64,000 bases of DNA from Streptomyces sp. 2114.4 (GTDB lineage: Bacteria > Actinomycetota > Actinomycetes > Streptomycetales > Streptomycetaceae): positions 5,704,001 to 5,768,000 of the forward strand of contig NZ_FYEY01000001.1 in the NCBI RefSeq assembly GCF_900187385.1. Reading direction: 5' to 3'. Under the pieces are notes generated by a model, which searched no databases, had not been told where the DNA came from, and saw nothing but the letters and a program-made list of their open reading frames with translations. Below, piece by piece: positions 49,796 to 60,967 of this stretch; position 1 is the first letter of the stretch, and the number at the start of each line of letters is the position of its first letter. Made by a program: the position numbers and the translations under genes.

Positions 49796-50758
49796 ATGGC
49801 AACCGCAGACCAGCGCACCGAAGCGCATGACGTATGGCTCCCGATCCCGCCCGACGAGATCGACGGCCTCCCCGGCGGTCTCAGCTACGTCCACTGGGAC
49901 GCCGGCCCCGACTACCCGGCCGACCCGGCCCGCTGCGCCTTCTACGCCGTCCCCTACATGAAGGACACGGAGACCAGCCTGCGCCCGCTGTCCCGGATGA
50001 GCCGTGTGAGGGTGGTGCAGACGCTCACCGCCGGTGTCGACAGCATGCTCCCGGGGCTGGCGCGGATGCCGTCCGGAGCCCAACTGTGCAACGCGCGGGG
50101 GCTGCACGACGCCAGCACCGCCGAGCTGGCGCTCACCCTGATCCTCGCCGCGCTGCGCGACGTCCCGGGCTTCGTACGGGGCCAGGACGCGGGGGAGTGG
50201 CGGCACGGCTTCCGGCCGGCGCTCGCCGACAAGTCGGTCCTCATTGTGGGCTATGGTTCGATCGGCAGTGCCATCGAAGACCGGCTCACGCCCTTTGAAT
50301 GTGCGCGGGTGACGCGCGTCGCGCGCACCGCGCGTGACACTGTGCGCGGCCTCGTGCATCCACTCTCCGAACTGTCCGCCCTCCTGCCCGATGCGGACGT
50401 GGTCGTGCTGGCGACTCCGCTCACCGATACGACGCGTGGCCTGGTCGGACCCGATTTCCTGGCGCGGATGAAGGACGGCGCACTGCTCGTGAACATCGCG
50501 CGCGGCCAGATCGTCGACACCGGGGCGCTGCTCGCCGAACTGGAATCCGGACGGCTGCGCGCCGCACTCGATGTCACCGATCCGGAACCCCTGCCCCCCG
50601 GGCATCCGCTGTGGCACGCTCCGGGCGTACTCATCACTCCACACGTCGGTGGCCCCAGCTCTGCCTTCCTGCCCCGTGCGAAGCGGCTGCTGCGCGATCA
50701 GTTGACGCTTTTCGCGGTCGGCGAGCCCCTGCGGAACGTGGTCGCCACCGCCGACTGA
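49796..50758 (+). CDS. D-isomer-specific 2-hydroxyacid dehydrogenase
   Basis: This 320-residue NAD(P)-dependent oxidoreductase has a Rossmann motif VLIVGYGSIGSAIEDRL (about residues 147-163), the catalytic Arg in VNIARGQIVDT, the Asp-Pro-Glu in VTDPEPLPPGHPLW, and the catalytic His in ITPHVGGPSS. The N-terminal catalytic domain is short and diverged, and no ACT domain is present, so it is not a classical SerA. The substrate is unknown. A hairpin follows the stop. Confidence 0.92.
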   Translation: MATADQRTEAHDVWLPIPPDEIDGLPGGLSYVHWDAGPDYPADPARCAFYAVPYMKDTETSLRPLSRMSRVRVVQTLTAGVDSMLPGLARMPSGAQLCNARGLHDASTAELALTLILAALRDVPGFVRGQDAGEWRHGFRPALADKSVLIVGYGSIGSAIEDRLTPFECARVTRVARTARDTVRGLVHPLSELSALLPDADVVVLATPLTDTTRGLVGPDFLARMKDGALLVNIARGQIVDTGALLAELESGRLRAALDVTDPEPLPPGHPLWHAPGVLITPHVGGPSSAFLPRAKRLLRDQLTLFAVGEPLRNVVATAD

Positions 50759-50771
50759 CCGCTTGCGCGTA

Positions 50772-50794
50772 GCAGTACGAGGCCGTACGACTGC
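50772..50794 (+). terminator. Hairpin after the hydroxyacid dehydrogenase gene
   Basis: GCAGTACG and CGTACGACTGC pair around AGGC with one bulged base, 14 nt after the stop. Confidence 0.65.
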
Positions 50795-50907
50795 AAAGCG
50801 TGTTCGCCATTCGCTGACAGTCACGCTCCGTAGAGACGCTATGTCCCTGAGTGACGGAACTGGTGTATCGTCCCGAGCGGGGACGACGCCGGGAAGGACG
50901 CGGCGCG

Positions 50908-53900
50908 ATGCGAAAGATCCGGAACTCGAGGGGGGCGACGGGCGATGTACAGCCGATGGATGATTCGCGAAAAGCGCGATCCACGACCGCCCACGGGGAT
51001 ACTGCGAGGTCCGCAGGCGCACCGCTCGCGATGCCCGGTACGGACGACGCGGCGCCCGGTGCGGACGAGGGGAAGAGTCCGGTGAGCGCCCCCGGGGCGA
51101 TGCTCTCGCGGCCACCGGCACCGGCCGGCAACCCACCGGGTGTGGCGCCGCAGATCGTCCTCGCCGTGCTCTGCGGCGGCTATGCCGTCGGTGCCGCCTT
51201 CGGCTGGGGATCGCCCGAAGTCGCCGCGTTCATGGGGGACTTCGGCCTCAGCTTCGCGGCGTTCCTGGCGGCCTTCTCCTGCGGTCTGTACGCCCGCAAG
51301 CGCCGCACCCGGTTCCGCCCGGCATGGATGCTGTTCGCCGCCTCGTCCGGCATGGCCGGTCTCGGCAACGGCGTCTGGGGCTGGTACGAGGTCATCCAGG
51401 GCACCACGGTCCCCAGCCCCTGCCTGGCCGATTTCTGCTTCCTGCTGTTCGCGCCACCCGCCATCGTCGGTCTGCTGGTGCTCGCCAAGAGGCCGGTGAC
51501 CAGGGCCGGCTGGGTCTGCCTGGGCCTCGACTCCTGGCTGATCGCGGGATCGCTGGTCACCCTCTCGTGGAGCCTCGCGCTCGCCCACACCGCCCACTTC
51601 CAGGGCCGCAGCGTGGCGCAGAGCGCGCTGTCGCTGGCCTACCCGCTGCTGGACATCGTGCTGGTGAGCATGGTGCTCGCGCTGCACTTCCGGCGCTCCT
51701 CGGTGCACCGCTCGGCCATCAACACCGCCGTCGCGGCGCTGGCGCTGACGGTGCTGTGCGACGCCCTGTTCAGCTCGCCGCTGCTGCGCGAGCACTACCG
51801 CTCCGGACAGATCCTGGACGCCGGCTGGTTCGCCGGCTCGATGCTGCTCGCGTACGCACCCTGGGTCGCCCGCCGTGCGGGCGAGGAGTGCCCCGAGGAG
51901 GACGTCAAGCCCGCCCGCCGGGTCCCGCCGCACGGCAGCCGCCCCATTGCGGGCTCGCTCGCCGCGCTCACCCCGTATCTCGCCGCCGCCGTCTGCACGC
52001 TCGGCATCCTCACCAACGTCCTCGACGGGCGCCGCATCGACCGCGTGGTGCTCTTCACCGGCTGCACGGTCGTGCTGGCGCTGGTCGTCCGCCAGGGCAT
52101 CATGCTGCTCGACAACATCACCCTCACCCAGGAGCTGGCGCAGAAGGAGAACCACTTCCGCTCCCTGGTGCAGGGCTCCAGCGACGTCATCATGATCGCC
52201 GCCCCGACCGGTGTGCTGCGCTACGTCAGCCCGGCCGCCGCCGGGGTCTACGGCCGCGACGCCGAGGAACTGGTCGGCTCCGAACTGGCCTCGCTGATCC
52301 ACCCCGAAGACCTGGGCCGGGTGGTCCACGAGGTCCGCAGATTCCTCGCCGCCGCCCCGAGGACGAACCCACCACCCGTATCGAATGCCGCTTCCGCGCG
52401 GGCGAACAGCGCTCCGGCGGCGACGGCTGGCTGAACGTCGAATCCACGGTCAACCGCCACCACGGCGGCCTGATCTTCAACTCCCGCGATGTCACCGAAC
52501 GCGTCCGGCTGCAGGCTCAGCTCCAGCACAACGCCTCCCACGACGCGCTCACCGACCTGCCCAACCGCGCGCTGTTCACCGATCGCGTGACCCAGGCCGT
52601 CACCGGCCGCCGGGCCAGCGACCACGACACCGCCGTGCTCTACATCGACCTCGACGGCTTCAAGCAGGTCAACGACACCATCGGCCATCAGGCCGGCGAC
52701 GAACTGCTGGTGCAGGCCGCCCGCCGGCTCGGTGACTCGGTGCGCTCCGGGGACATAGCGGCGCGCCTGGGCGGCGACGAGTTCGCCGCGCTGATCACCG
52801 GCGACGGCACCCGCGACCGCGCCGCCCGCGAATTCCGGATCCACGAGATCGCTGACCGGCTGCGTATCAAGCTCTCCGAGCCCTACCGCATCGACGGCCG
52901 GGACGTCCGGGTGGCGGCCAGCATCGGCGTCGCCTTCGCCGACCCCGGAGTGAGCCCCGCGGGCCTGCTGCGCAACGCCGACCTGGCGATGTACCGCGCC
53001 AAGCAGGCCGGCAAGGGCCGGGTGGAGCTGTACGCACCCCAGATGCAGAGCGAGGTGGCACACCGTGCCGAGCTCGCCACCAAGCTGCGTACGGCCCTGC
53101 ACGACGGGGCGTTCACGCTGCTGCACCAGCCGGTGGTGGAGCTGGCCGGGGGCCGGGTCACCGCGGTCGCGGCCCACGCCCGCTGGCGCTCCGCCCAGGG
53201 CATCCTGTTCACCCCCGCCGAATTCCTGCGGGTCGGCGACCGCGGCCGGTTCACCGACGACGGCGAGCGCACCGCGGAGCTGGACCGGTGGCAGCTGGAG
53301 GCGGCCGTCGAGCAGGCCGCGGCGCGCCACCGCGCGGGCTACCCGGTCCCGGTCGCGGTCCGGCTCTCCGCCCGCCGGCTGCTGGACCACGCACTGTCCC
53401 CCAAGGGCGTCGAGTCGCTGCTCACCCGGCACGGCCTGCCCTCGCGGGCGCTGGTCCTGGAGCTGTCCGACAGCGACTCCCGCATCCCGCTCGACGACCT
53501 GGAGCGCCGGCTGGTCGCGCTGCGCCGCCTCGGCGTACGGATCGCCCTGGACGGCTTCGGCAGCGGATACGCCGCCATCAGCGCGCTGCGCCGGCTTCCG
53601 GTCGACGTCCTGCGGCTGGACCGCGGTCTGGTCGACGGCGTGGTGGAGTCCGCCCGGCTGCACAAGATCACCGCGGGGCTGCTGCGGATCGCCGGAGACC
53701 TGGGCATGCAGTCCGTCGCCGACGGCGTCGATCTGCCCGAGCAGGTCCTCGCGCTGCGCTCCATGGGCTGCACGCACGGCATGGGCACGGCCTTCTCGGG
53801 GCCGCTCGACGAGCACCGGCTGCGGCGGTCCCTGGCGCACGCCCACTACCCGGTGCCGGACCTGCCGGGCCAGAGCCGGGCGGTGGTGCTCACCGGTAGC

Positions 53901-53996
53901 GGGCTGCCCGTCCGGCACGGCGGACCGGCCGGTCCGGATTCGCTCATGCATCCGCCATTGCGCTCAAATAGTGAGACCTCCGTCCCACCCACTTGA
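50908..53996 (+). pseudogene. Membrane PAS-GGDEF-EAL gene broken by a one-base frameshift
   Basis: A start at ATG 50908 (GGAAGGA at 50892-50898) opens a frame with about nine membrane helices and a PAS domain that runs to 52434. The continuation (rest of PAS, GGDEF and EAL) is in the next frame, to 53996. Adding one C in the CCCC run at 52355-52358 rejoins them smoothly into AAAPEDEPTTRIECRFRAGE. The GGDEF motif is intact (52770-52784). The EAL domain is degenerate: the EAL-RW site reads AAHARW, the DDFGTGY site reads DGFGSGY, the catalytic Lys region reads LRLDRGLV and the last Glu is Asp (VADGVD). It corresponds in position to the second GGDEF/EAL gene before ilvB in S. coelicolor. It may be a real mutation or a sequencing error. 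Confidence 0.88.
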
Positions 53997-54029
53997 CACT
54001 CGGTGCACGGCGGGGGGAGGGTCTGTGCC

Positions 54030-54071
54030 ATGCGCACCCGAATTCTCGTACTTGGAAAGCGCGTCGGCTGA
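54030..54071 (+). CDS. ilvB leader peptide (13 residues, Ile-Leu-Val-Leu)
   Basis: ATG 54030 to TGA 54071 encodes MRTRILVLGKRVG. It has a strong ribosome-binding site (GGGGGGAGG at 54012-54020) and four consecutive branched-chain codons, Ile-Leu-Val-Leu, at 54042-54053. A terminator-like hairpin follows about 40 nt later and ilvB about 130 nt later. This is the classical layout of attenuation by ribosome stalling, which has been predicted for ilvB genes of actinobacteria. Confidence 0.9.
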   Translation: MRTRILVLGKRVG

Positions 54072-54147
54072 AGCCGGGTCACTGACGAAACCCGACTCGC
54101 ACACCGACGCGCTCCCCTCGCTTGCCACCTGGCACGAGGGGTTTTTT
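54058..54147 (+). promoter_or_regulatory. ilvB transcription attenuator (alternative stem plus terminator)
   Basis: AGCGCGTCGG (54058-54067) pairs perfectly with CCGACGCGCT (54104-54113). Immediately after, CCCCTCG (54114-54120) and CGAGGGG (54135-54141), with an inner TGCCA/TGGCA stem, form a terminator followed by TTTTTT (54142-54147). A ribosome stalled on the Ile-Leu-Val-Leu codons would cover the first arm and should change which stem forms. Confidence 0.85.
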
Positions 54148-54203
54148 GTTGCACAGCAACCTCACATATCCGTCAAAACCCTCAGCTTCGAGAAGAGACG
54201 CAG

Positions 54204-56063
54204 ATGACCGAGCAGGCCTCCGGGGCCCACCATCCGCAGCCGCGGGCCCGTCACTCCGGCGGACCGCAGCAGCCCGCCGCCGTCGAGCACGTCACGGGTG
54301 CGCAGTCGCTGATCCGTTCGCTCGAGGAGGTCGGGGCCGACACCGTGTTCGGCATTCCCGGCGGTGCGATCCTTCCTGCGTACGACCCGATGATGGACTC
54401 CTCGAAGGTCCGGCACGTCCTGGTGCGCCACGAGCAGGGCGCCGGCCACGCGGCCACCGGCTACGCCCAGGCCACCGGCAAGGTCGGCGTCTGCATGGCG
54501 ACCTCGGGCCCCGGCGCCACCAACCTCGTCACCCCGATCGCCGACGCCCATATGGACTCCGTCCCGATGGTGGCGATCACCGGTCAGGTCGCGTCCAAGG
54601 CGATCGGCACGGACGCCTTCCAGGAGGCGGACATCTGCGGCATCACGATGCCGATCACCAAGCACAACTTCCTGGTCACCGACCCCGCCGAGATCCCCCG
54701 GACGATCGCCGAGGCGTTCCACATCGCGGCCACCGGCCGCCCGGGCCCGGTCCTGGTCGACATCGCCAAGGACGCCCTCCAGGCCCGGACCACCTTCGTC
54801 TGGCCGCCGCACACCGAGCTGCCCGGCTACCGCCCGGTGACCAAGCCGCACGCCAAGCAGATCCGCGAGGCCGCACGGCTGATCGCCGAGTCCAAGCGCC
54901 CGGTGCTCTACGTCGGCGGCGGTGTGATCAAGGCCGGCGCCACCGCCGAGCTGAAGGTGCTCGCCGAGCTGACCGGCGCCCCCGTCACCACCACCCTGAT
55001 GGCCCTGGGTGCCTTCCCCGACAGCCACCCGCAGCACGTCGGCATGCCCGGGATGCACGGGGCGGTCACCGCCGTCACCGCGCTGCAGAAGTCGGACCTG
55101 CTGATCACCCTCGGCGCCCGCTTCGACGACCGCGTCACCGGCAAGCTGGACTCCTTCGCGCCGTACGCCAAGGTCGTCCATGCGGACATCGACCCCGCGG
55201 AGATCGGCAAGAACCGTGCCGCGGACGTGCCGATCGTCGGCGACGCCCGCGAGGTCATCGCCGACCTGATCGTCGCCGTCCAGGCCGAGCACGACGCCGG
55301 CCACAAGGGTGACTACACCGCCTGGTGGAAGGACCTCAACCGCTGGCGGGAGACCTACCCGCTCGGCTACGACCTGCCCGAGGACGGCAGCCTCTCCCCG
55401 CAGCAGGTCATCGAGCGGATCGGGCAGCTCGCCCCCGCCGACACCATCTACGCCGCGGGCGTCGGCCAGCACCAGATGTGGGCCGCCCACTTCATCGGCT
55501 ACGAACAGCCCTCGACGTGGCTGAACTCCGGCGGCGCCGGGACGATGGGCTACGCCGTCCCCGCCGCGATGGGCGCCAAGGCCGGCCGGCCGGACCGTAC
55601 GGTCTGGGCGATCGACGGCGACGGCTGCTTCCAGATGACCAACCAGGAGCTGGTCACCTGCGCGCTGAACAACATCCCGGTCAAGGTCGCGATCATCAAC
55701 AACGGAGCGCTGGGCATGGTCCGCCAGTGGCAGACCCTCTTCTACAACCAGCGCTACTCCAACACCGTGCTCCACTCCGGCCCCGAGGCCGACGGCAAGC
55801 AGCCGAGTGCAGGCACCCGGATCCCGGACTTCGTGAAGCTGGCCGAGGCGATGGGGTGCGTGGCGATGCGCTGTGAGGACCCGGCCGAGCTGGACGCGGT
55901 CATCGCCAAGGCCAATGCCATCAACGACCGCCCGGTCGTGATCGACTTCATCGTGCACGAGGACGCCCAGGTGTGGCCGATGGTCGCCGCCGGCACCTCC
56001 AACGACGAGGTCATGGCCGCCCGGGGCGTGCGTCCCGACTTCGGCGACAACGAAGACGACTGA
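54204..56063 (+). CDS. ilvB: Acetolactate synthase large subunit
   Basis: This 619-residue ThDP enzyme makes acetolactate and acetohydroxybutyrate, the first committed step of Val, Leu and Ile synthesis. ATG 54204 follows AGAAGAGACG. The ThDP-activating Glu77 is in [16 protein letters not shown], the domain linker has [15 protein letters not shown], and the ThDP/Mg motif is [20 protein letters not shown] ending in a conserved Asn pair. The N-terminal 30 residues are a poorly conserved extension. It is the first structural gene after the attenuator and is followed by ilvN after 40 nt. Confidence 0.97.
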   Translation: MTEQASGAHHPQPRARHSGGPQQPAAVEHVTGAQSLIRSLEEVGADTVFGIPGGAILPAYDPMMDSSKVRHVLVRHEQGAGHAATGYAQATGKVGVCMATSGPGATNLVTPIADAHMDSVPMVAITGQVASKAIGTDAFQEADICGITMPITKHNFLVTDPAEIPRTIAEAFHIAATGRPGPVLVDIAKDALQARTTFVWPPHTELPGYRPVTKPHAKQIREAARLIAESKRPVLYVGGGVIKAGATAELKVLAELTGAPVTTTLMALGAFPDSHPQHVGMPGMHGAVTAVTALQKSDLLITLGARFDDRVTGKLDSFAPYAKVVHADIDPAEIGKNRAADVPIVGDAREVIADLIVAVQAEHDAGHKGDYTAWWKDLNRWRETYPLGYDLPEDGSLSPQQVIERIGQLAPADTIYAAGVGQHQMWAAHFIGYEQPSTWLNSGGAGTMGYAVPAAMGAKAGRPDRTVWAIDGDGCFQMTNQELVTCALNNIPVKVAIINNGALGMVRQWQTLFYNQRYSNTVLHSGPEADGKQPSAGTRIPDFVKLAEAMGCVAMRCEDPAELDAVIAKANAINDRPVVIDFIVHEDAQVWPMVAAGTSNDEVMAARGVRPDFGDNEDD

Positions 56064-56103
56064 GCCCAGGACGTTACGGACGCACGGAAGAAGAGAGAAG
56101 ACC

Positions 56104-57727
<1,624 letters not shown>

Positions 57728-57734
57728 GCCGAAT

Positions 57735-57773
57735 GGACAGGGGGTCGCGAAACTGCTCGCGGCCCCCTCGTCC
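57735..57773 (+). terminator. Hairpin after ilvC
   Basis: GGGGGTCGCGA (57740-57750) pairs with TCGCGGCCCCC (57757-57767), with one G-U pair, extended by GGAC/GTCC outside. Confidence 0.85.
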
Positions 57774-58028
57774 GTGCGCCCGGCCGGCTGCCGGAGCGCC
57801 TTGTCCACCGCGTCGAACCACGCACGGGTGATCCTTACGCACCGGCACAGGACGCGCCCCCCATCGCCACTACACTTGCCCATCACAAGCGCGTCAGGCT
57901 CACAGCGTCGTGCGTCTTCCACGCGGCTTTCCCCCTTCACCGCCTTCGGCCGTCGGGACGGCCGCCCTCCCCCCACAGCCTTGAGGGCGTGGGAGGTACC
58001 CCCAGGACTAGTGAGGACTGAAGAGCAC
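57774..58028 (+). promoter_or_regulatory. serA upstream region with a candidate promoter
   Basis: The gap between ilvC and serA is 301 nt. A TACACT -10 box at 57871-57876 is the best promoter candidate and gives a leader of about 150 nt. No riboswitch or leader peptide is recognised. Confidence 0.35.
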
Positions 58029-59621
58029 GTGAGCCCGAAACCAGTCGTACTGATCGCTGAAGAGCTGTCGCCCGCCACCGTCGACGCCCTCGGTCCGGAC
58101 TTCGAGATCCGGCACTGCAACGGCGCGGACCGCGCCGAGCTGCTGCCCGCCATCGCCGACGTCGACGCCGTCCTCGTGCGCAGCGCGACGAAGATCGACG
58201 CCGAGGCCATCGCCGCCGCCGGGAAGCTCAGGGTCGTCGCCCGCGCGGGCGTGGGCCTGGACAACGTCGACGTCTCCGCCGCCACCAAGGCCGGCGTGAT
58301 GGTCGTCAACGCCCCGACCTCCAACATCGTCACCGCCGCCGAGCTCGCCTGCGGTCTGCTGGTGGCCACGGCTCGCAACATCCCGCAGGCCAACACCGCC
58401 CTGAAGAACGGCGAGTGGAAGCGCAGCAAGTACACCGGTGTCGAGCTCAGCGAGAAGACCCTCGGCGTGGTCGGCCTCGGCCGGATCGGCGTCCTGGTCG
58501 CGCAGCGGATGTCGGCGTTCGGCATGAAGGTCGTCGCCTACGACCCCTACGTCCAGCCGGCCCGTGCCGCGCAGATGGGCGTCAAGCTGCTGAGCCTGGA
58601 CGAGCTGCTGGAGGTCGCGGACTTCATCACCGTCCACCTCCCCAAGACGCCCGAGACCGTCGGCCTGATCGGCGACGAGGCGCTGCACAAGGTCAAGCCG
58701 TCCGTCCGGATCGTCAACGCCGCCCGTGGCGGGATCGTCGACGAGGTGGCGCTGGCCACCGCGCTGAAGGAGGGCCGGGTGGCCGGCGCGGGCCTCGACG
58801 TCTACGCGACCGAGCCGTGCACCGACTCGCCGCTCTTCGAGTTCGACCAGGTCGTCGCCACCCCGCACCTCGGTGCCTCGACGGGTGAGGCGCAGGAGAA
58901 GGCCGGTATCTCGGTCGCCAAGTCGGTGCGGCTCGCGCTGGCCGGCGAGCTGGTGCCGGACGCGGTCAACGTCCAGGGCGGCGTGATCGCCGAGGACGTC
59001 AAGCCGGGCCTGCCGCTGGCCGAGCGGCTGGGCCGGATCTTCACCGCCCTGGCCGGCGAGGTCGCCATGCGCCTCGATGTCGAGGTGTACGGCGAGATCA
59101 CCCAGCACGACGTCAAGGTGCTCGAACTCTCCGCGCTCAAGGGCGTGTTCGAGGACGTCGTGGACGAGACGGTGTCCTACGTCAACGCCCCGCTGTTCGC
59201 GCAGGAGCGCGGGGTGGAGGTGCGGCTGACGACCAGCAGCGAGTCGCCCGAGCACCGCAATGTGGTGACCGTGCGCGGCACCCTGGCGGGCGGCGACGAG
59301 GTGTCGATCTCCGGCACGCTGTCGGGCCACAAGAACACCCAGAAGATCGTCGCGGTCGGCGAGCACTCCATCGACCTGTCGCTCGCGGACCACATGGCCT
59401 TCATGCGCTACAGCGACCGCCCCGGTGTCGTCGGCACCGTCGGCCGGATCCTGGGCGAGGCGGGCATCAACATCGGCGGGATGCAGGTCTCCCGGGCCGA
59501 TGTCGGCGGCGAGGCGCTGGTCGCGCTGACCGTCGACGACACGATTCCCCCGAACGTGCTCACCGAGATCGCCGAGGAGATCGGCGCGACCTCCGTGCGC
59601 GCGGTGAACCTCGGCGACTGA
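58029..59621 (+). CDS. serA: D-3-phosphoglycerate dehydrogenase, long ACT-containing form
   Basis: The protein has 530 residues from GTG 58029. It oxidises 3-phosphoglycerate, the first step of serine synthesis. Features are the N-terminal nucleotide fold with VARAGVGLDNVDV, the Rossmann motif TLGVVGLGRIGVLVAQRM, the catalytic Arg and Glu in VNAARGGIVDEVAL and YATEP, the catalytic His in TPHLGASTGEAQ, the allosteric ASB domain and a C-terminal ACT domain (FMRYSDRPGVVGTVGRILGE). This is the type I actinobacterial form sensitive to serine. It is followed by a strong terminator. Confidence 0.97.
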   Translation: MSPKPVVLIAEELSPATVDALGPDFEIRHCNGADRAELLPAIADVDAVLVRSATKIDAEAIAAAGKLRVVARAGVGLDNVDVSAATKAGVMVVNAPTSNIVTAAELACGLLVATARNIPQANTALKNGEWKRSKYTGVELSEKTLGVVGLGRIGVLVAQRMSAFGMKVVAYDPYVQPARAAQMGVKLLSLDELLEVADFITVHLPKTPETVGLIGDEALHKVKPSVRIVNAARGGIVDEVALATALKEGRVAGAGLDVYATEPCTDSPLFEFDQVVATPHLGASTGEAQEKAGISVAKSVRLALAGELVPDAVNVQGGVIAEDVKPGLPLAERLGRIFTALAGEVAMRLDVEVYGEITQHDVKVLELSALKGVFEDVVDETVSYVNAPLFAQERGVEVRLTTSSESPEHRNVVTVRGTLAGGDEVSISGTLSGHKNTQKIVAVGEHSIDLSLADHMAFMRYSDRPGVVGTVGRILGEAGINIGGMQVSRADVGGEALVALTVDDTIPPNVLTEIAEEIGATSVRAVNLGD

Positions 59622-59643
59622 TTCGCAGGTTTTCGCAGGCCAA

Positions 59644-59679
59644 CGGGCCCGGACCCCGCTTCGGCGGAGTCCGGGCCCG
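59644..59679 (+). terminator. Hairpin after serA
   Basis: Arms of 16 nt (59644-59659 and 59664-59679) with one mismatch close a TTCG tetraloop, 22 nt after the stop. Confidence 0.88.
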
Positions 59680-59756
59680 GTTGCGTCCGCGGGGGCGGCG
59701 TCGCGCAATGGAAAGTGTGCGTGCCCCCGCCGGTGCGTGCGGAAGGAGGGAACGCC

Positions 59757-60194
59757 ATGGAGGCACCCCTGGACGGCGCCCCCGGGAGCCTGACCGGGCT
59801 GCATGTCGTCGATGCGGACGGCGCCAAGGTGGGCAAGGTCCAGCAGGTCTACCGGGACGACGCCACCAACGACCCCGAGTGGATCACGGTGCGCACCGGG
59901 CTGTTCGGGATGAAGGAGACCTTCATCCCGCTCGCCGGGGTCCGTCGGAGCGGCGACGATCTGCACGTTCCGCACGCCAAGGAGACCATCAAGGCCGCGC
60001 CGCGGATCGACGCCGACGGCCATCTCGACCCCTCGGAAGAGGACGAGCTCTACCGCCACTACGGGATGGCCCGGCCGGGTACGGCGCGCCCCGGCGACCC
60101 GTCGGGCCCCGGGGGGACGGCGGATCCCGGCTCAGGGCGTGCACCGGATCCCGGCTCCGGAACCCCGCACCCCGACGACACACCGGGCGGCTAG
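59757..60194 (+). CDS. PRC-barrel domain protein
   Basis: The protein has 145 residues. ATG 59757 has a perfect ribosome-binding site (GGAAGGAGGG at 59741-59750, 6-nt spacing). The PRC barrel spans about residues 10-85 (LTGLHVVDADGAKVGKVQQV, PEWITVRTGLFGMKETFIPL), followed by a helix (EEDELYRHYGM) and a Gly/Pro/Asp-rich tail. Such proteins are common in Streptomyces and are of unknown role. The strong start and stand-alone position suggest high expression. Confidence 0.88.
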   Translation: MEAPLDGAPGSLTGLHVVDADGAKVGKVQQVYRDDATNDPEWITVRTGLFGMKETFIPLAGVRRSGDDLHVPHAKETIKAAPRIDADGHLDPSEEDELYRHYGMARPGTARPGDPSGPGGTADPGSGRAPDPGSGTPHPDDTPGG

Positions 60195-60309
60195 CCGCAG
60201 GGCGTCGGAAGCGGCCGGCGGCCGGGAGAGCGCCGTCCGTGGCACCTCCCCAGCGGGAAGGTATACGCGTGTCTTATACGGACGTCTGGTACGAGCGTAT
60301 GTCCGGCGA

Positions 60310-60315
60310 TAGGCT
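60310..60315 (+). promoter_or_regulatory. Candidate -10 box for the TetR gene
   Basis: TAGGCT lies 6 nt before ATG 60322, consistent with leaderless transcription. ATACGGAC (60277-60284) and GTCCG (60301-60305) nearby could be part of an autoregulatory site. Confidence 0.5.
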
Positions 60316-60321
60316 GGCTCC

Positions 60322-60921
60322 ATGGGACACCGTGAAGACCTTCTGGAGGGCGCCAAACGCTGCCTCCTGGAGAAGGGGTACGCGCGCACCACCGCCCGCG
60401 ACATCGTGGCCGCCTCCGGCGCCAACCTCGCCTCCATCGGATACCACTACGGTTCCAAGGACGCCCTGATGCGCCAGGCGATCATCGCCTCCACCGAGGA
60501 GTGGGCTGCCGGTGTGACCCGGGCGCCGGCCGCCGGCGACGGGACGGAGAAGGGGGACGCGGATCCGCTGGAGCGGTTTGCCGTGGTCTGGGACGCGGTC
60601 CTGCAACGGATCGCCACGGAACGGGAGTTCATCGCCGCGCAGGTCGAGGTGCTGGGGCTGCTGCCGCGCGACGCGGCGCTGCGCGAGGCGGTCGGCGAGG
60701 TGCTTCCGGAAGGGGGCGAGGGGCTTGTCGCGGTCTTCGAGGGGGTGCCGGACACCGAGGTCGACCCGGAGGCGGCACGTATCGTCGGCTCCTTCTACCA
60801 GGCCCTGCTCACCGGCCTGATGGTCCAGTCACTGCTCACACCGGACGCCATGCCCTCCGGCCAGGACCTGGCGAGGGCCCTGCGCCGGGTCACCGCGGGC
60901 GAGGTGCTGAGGCGGAAGTGA
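60322..60921 (+). CDS. TetR-family transcriptional regulator
   Basis: The protein has 199 residues. The N-terminal helix-turn-helix is GAKRCLLEKGYARTTARDIV with the recognition helix in ASGANLASIGYHYGSKDALM, standard for TetR. The C-terminal domain has TetR_C-type helices (REFIAAQVEVLGLLPRDAAL). It lies next to, and converges on, the PucR-type regulator of proline genes, and probably controls a nearby unit or itself. The ligand is unknown. Confidence 0.92.
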   Translation: MGHREDLLEGAKRCLLEKGYARTTARDIVAASGANLASIGYHYGSKDALMRQAIIASTEEWAAGVTRAPAAGDGTEKGDADPLERFAVVWDAVLQRIATEREFIAAQVEVLGLLPRDAALREAVGEVLPEGGEGLVAVFEGVPDTEVDPEAARIVGSFYQALLTGLMVQSLLTPDAMPSGQDLARALRRVTAGEVLRRK

Positions 60922-60967
60922 CGCGCCCGGCGGGGGCCGTTGCCGTCGTCCGGCCGGCCCGTACGCC

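Noticed and set aside
58029-59621. Whether the dehydrogenase at 49796-50758 is a second serA
   Set aside because: That gene lacks the ASB and ACT domains and has a diverged substrate domain; only 58029-59621 has the full serA architecture.
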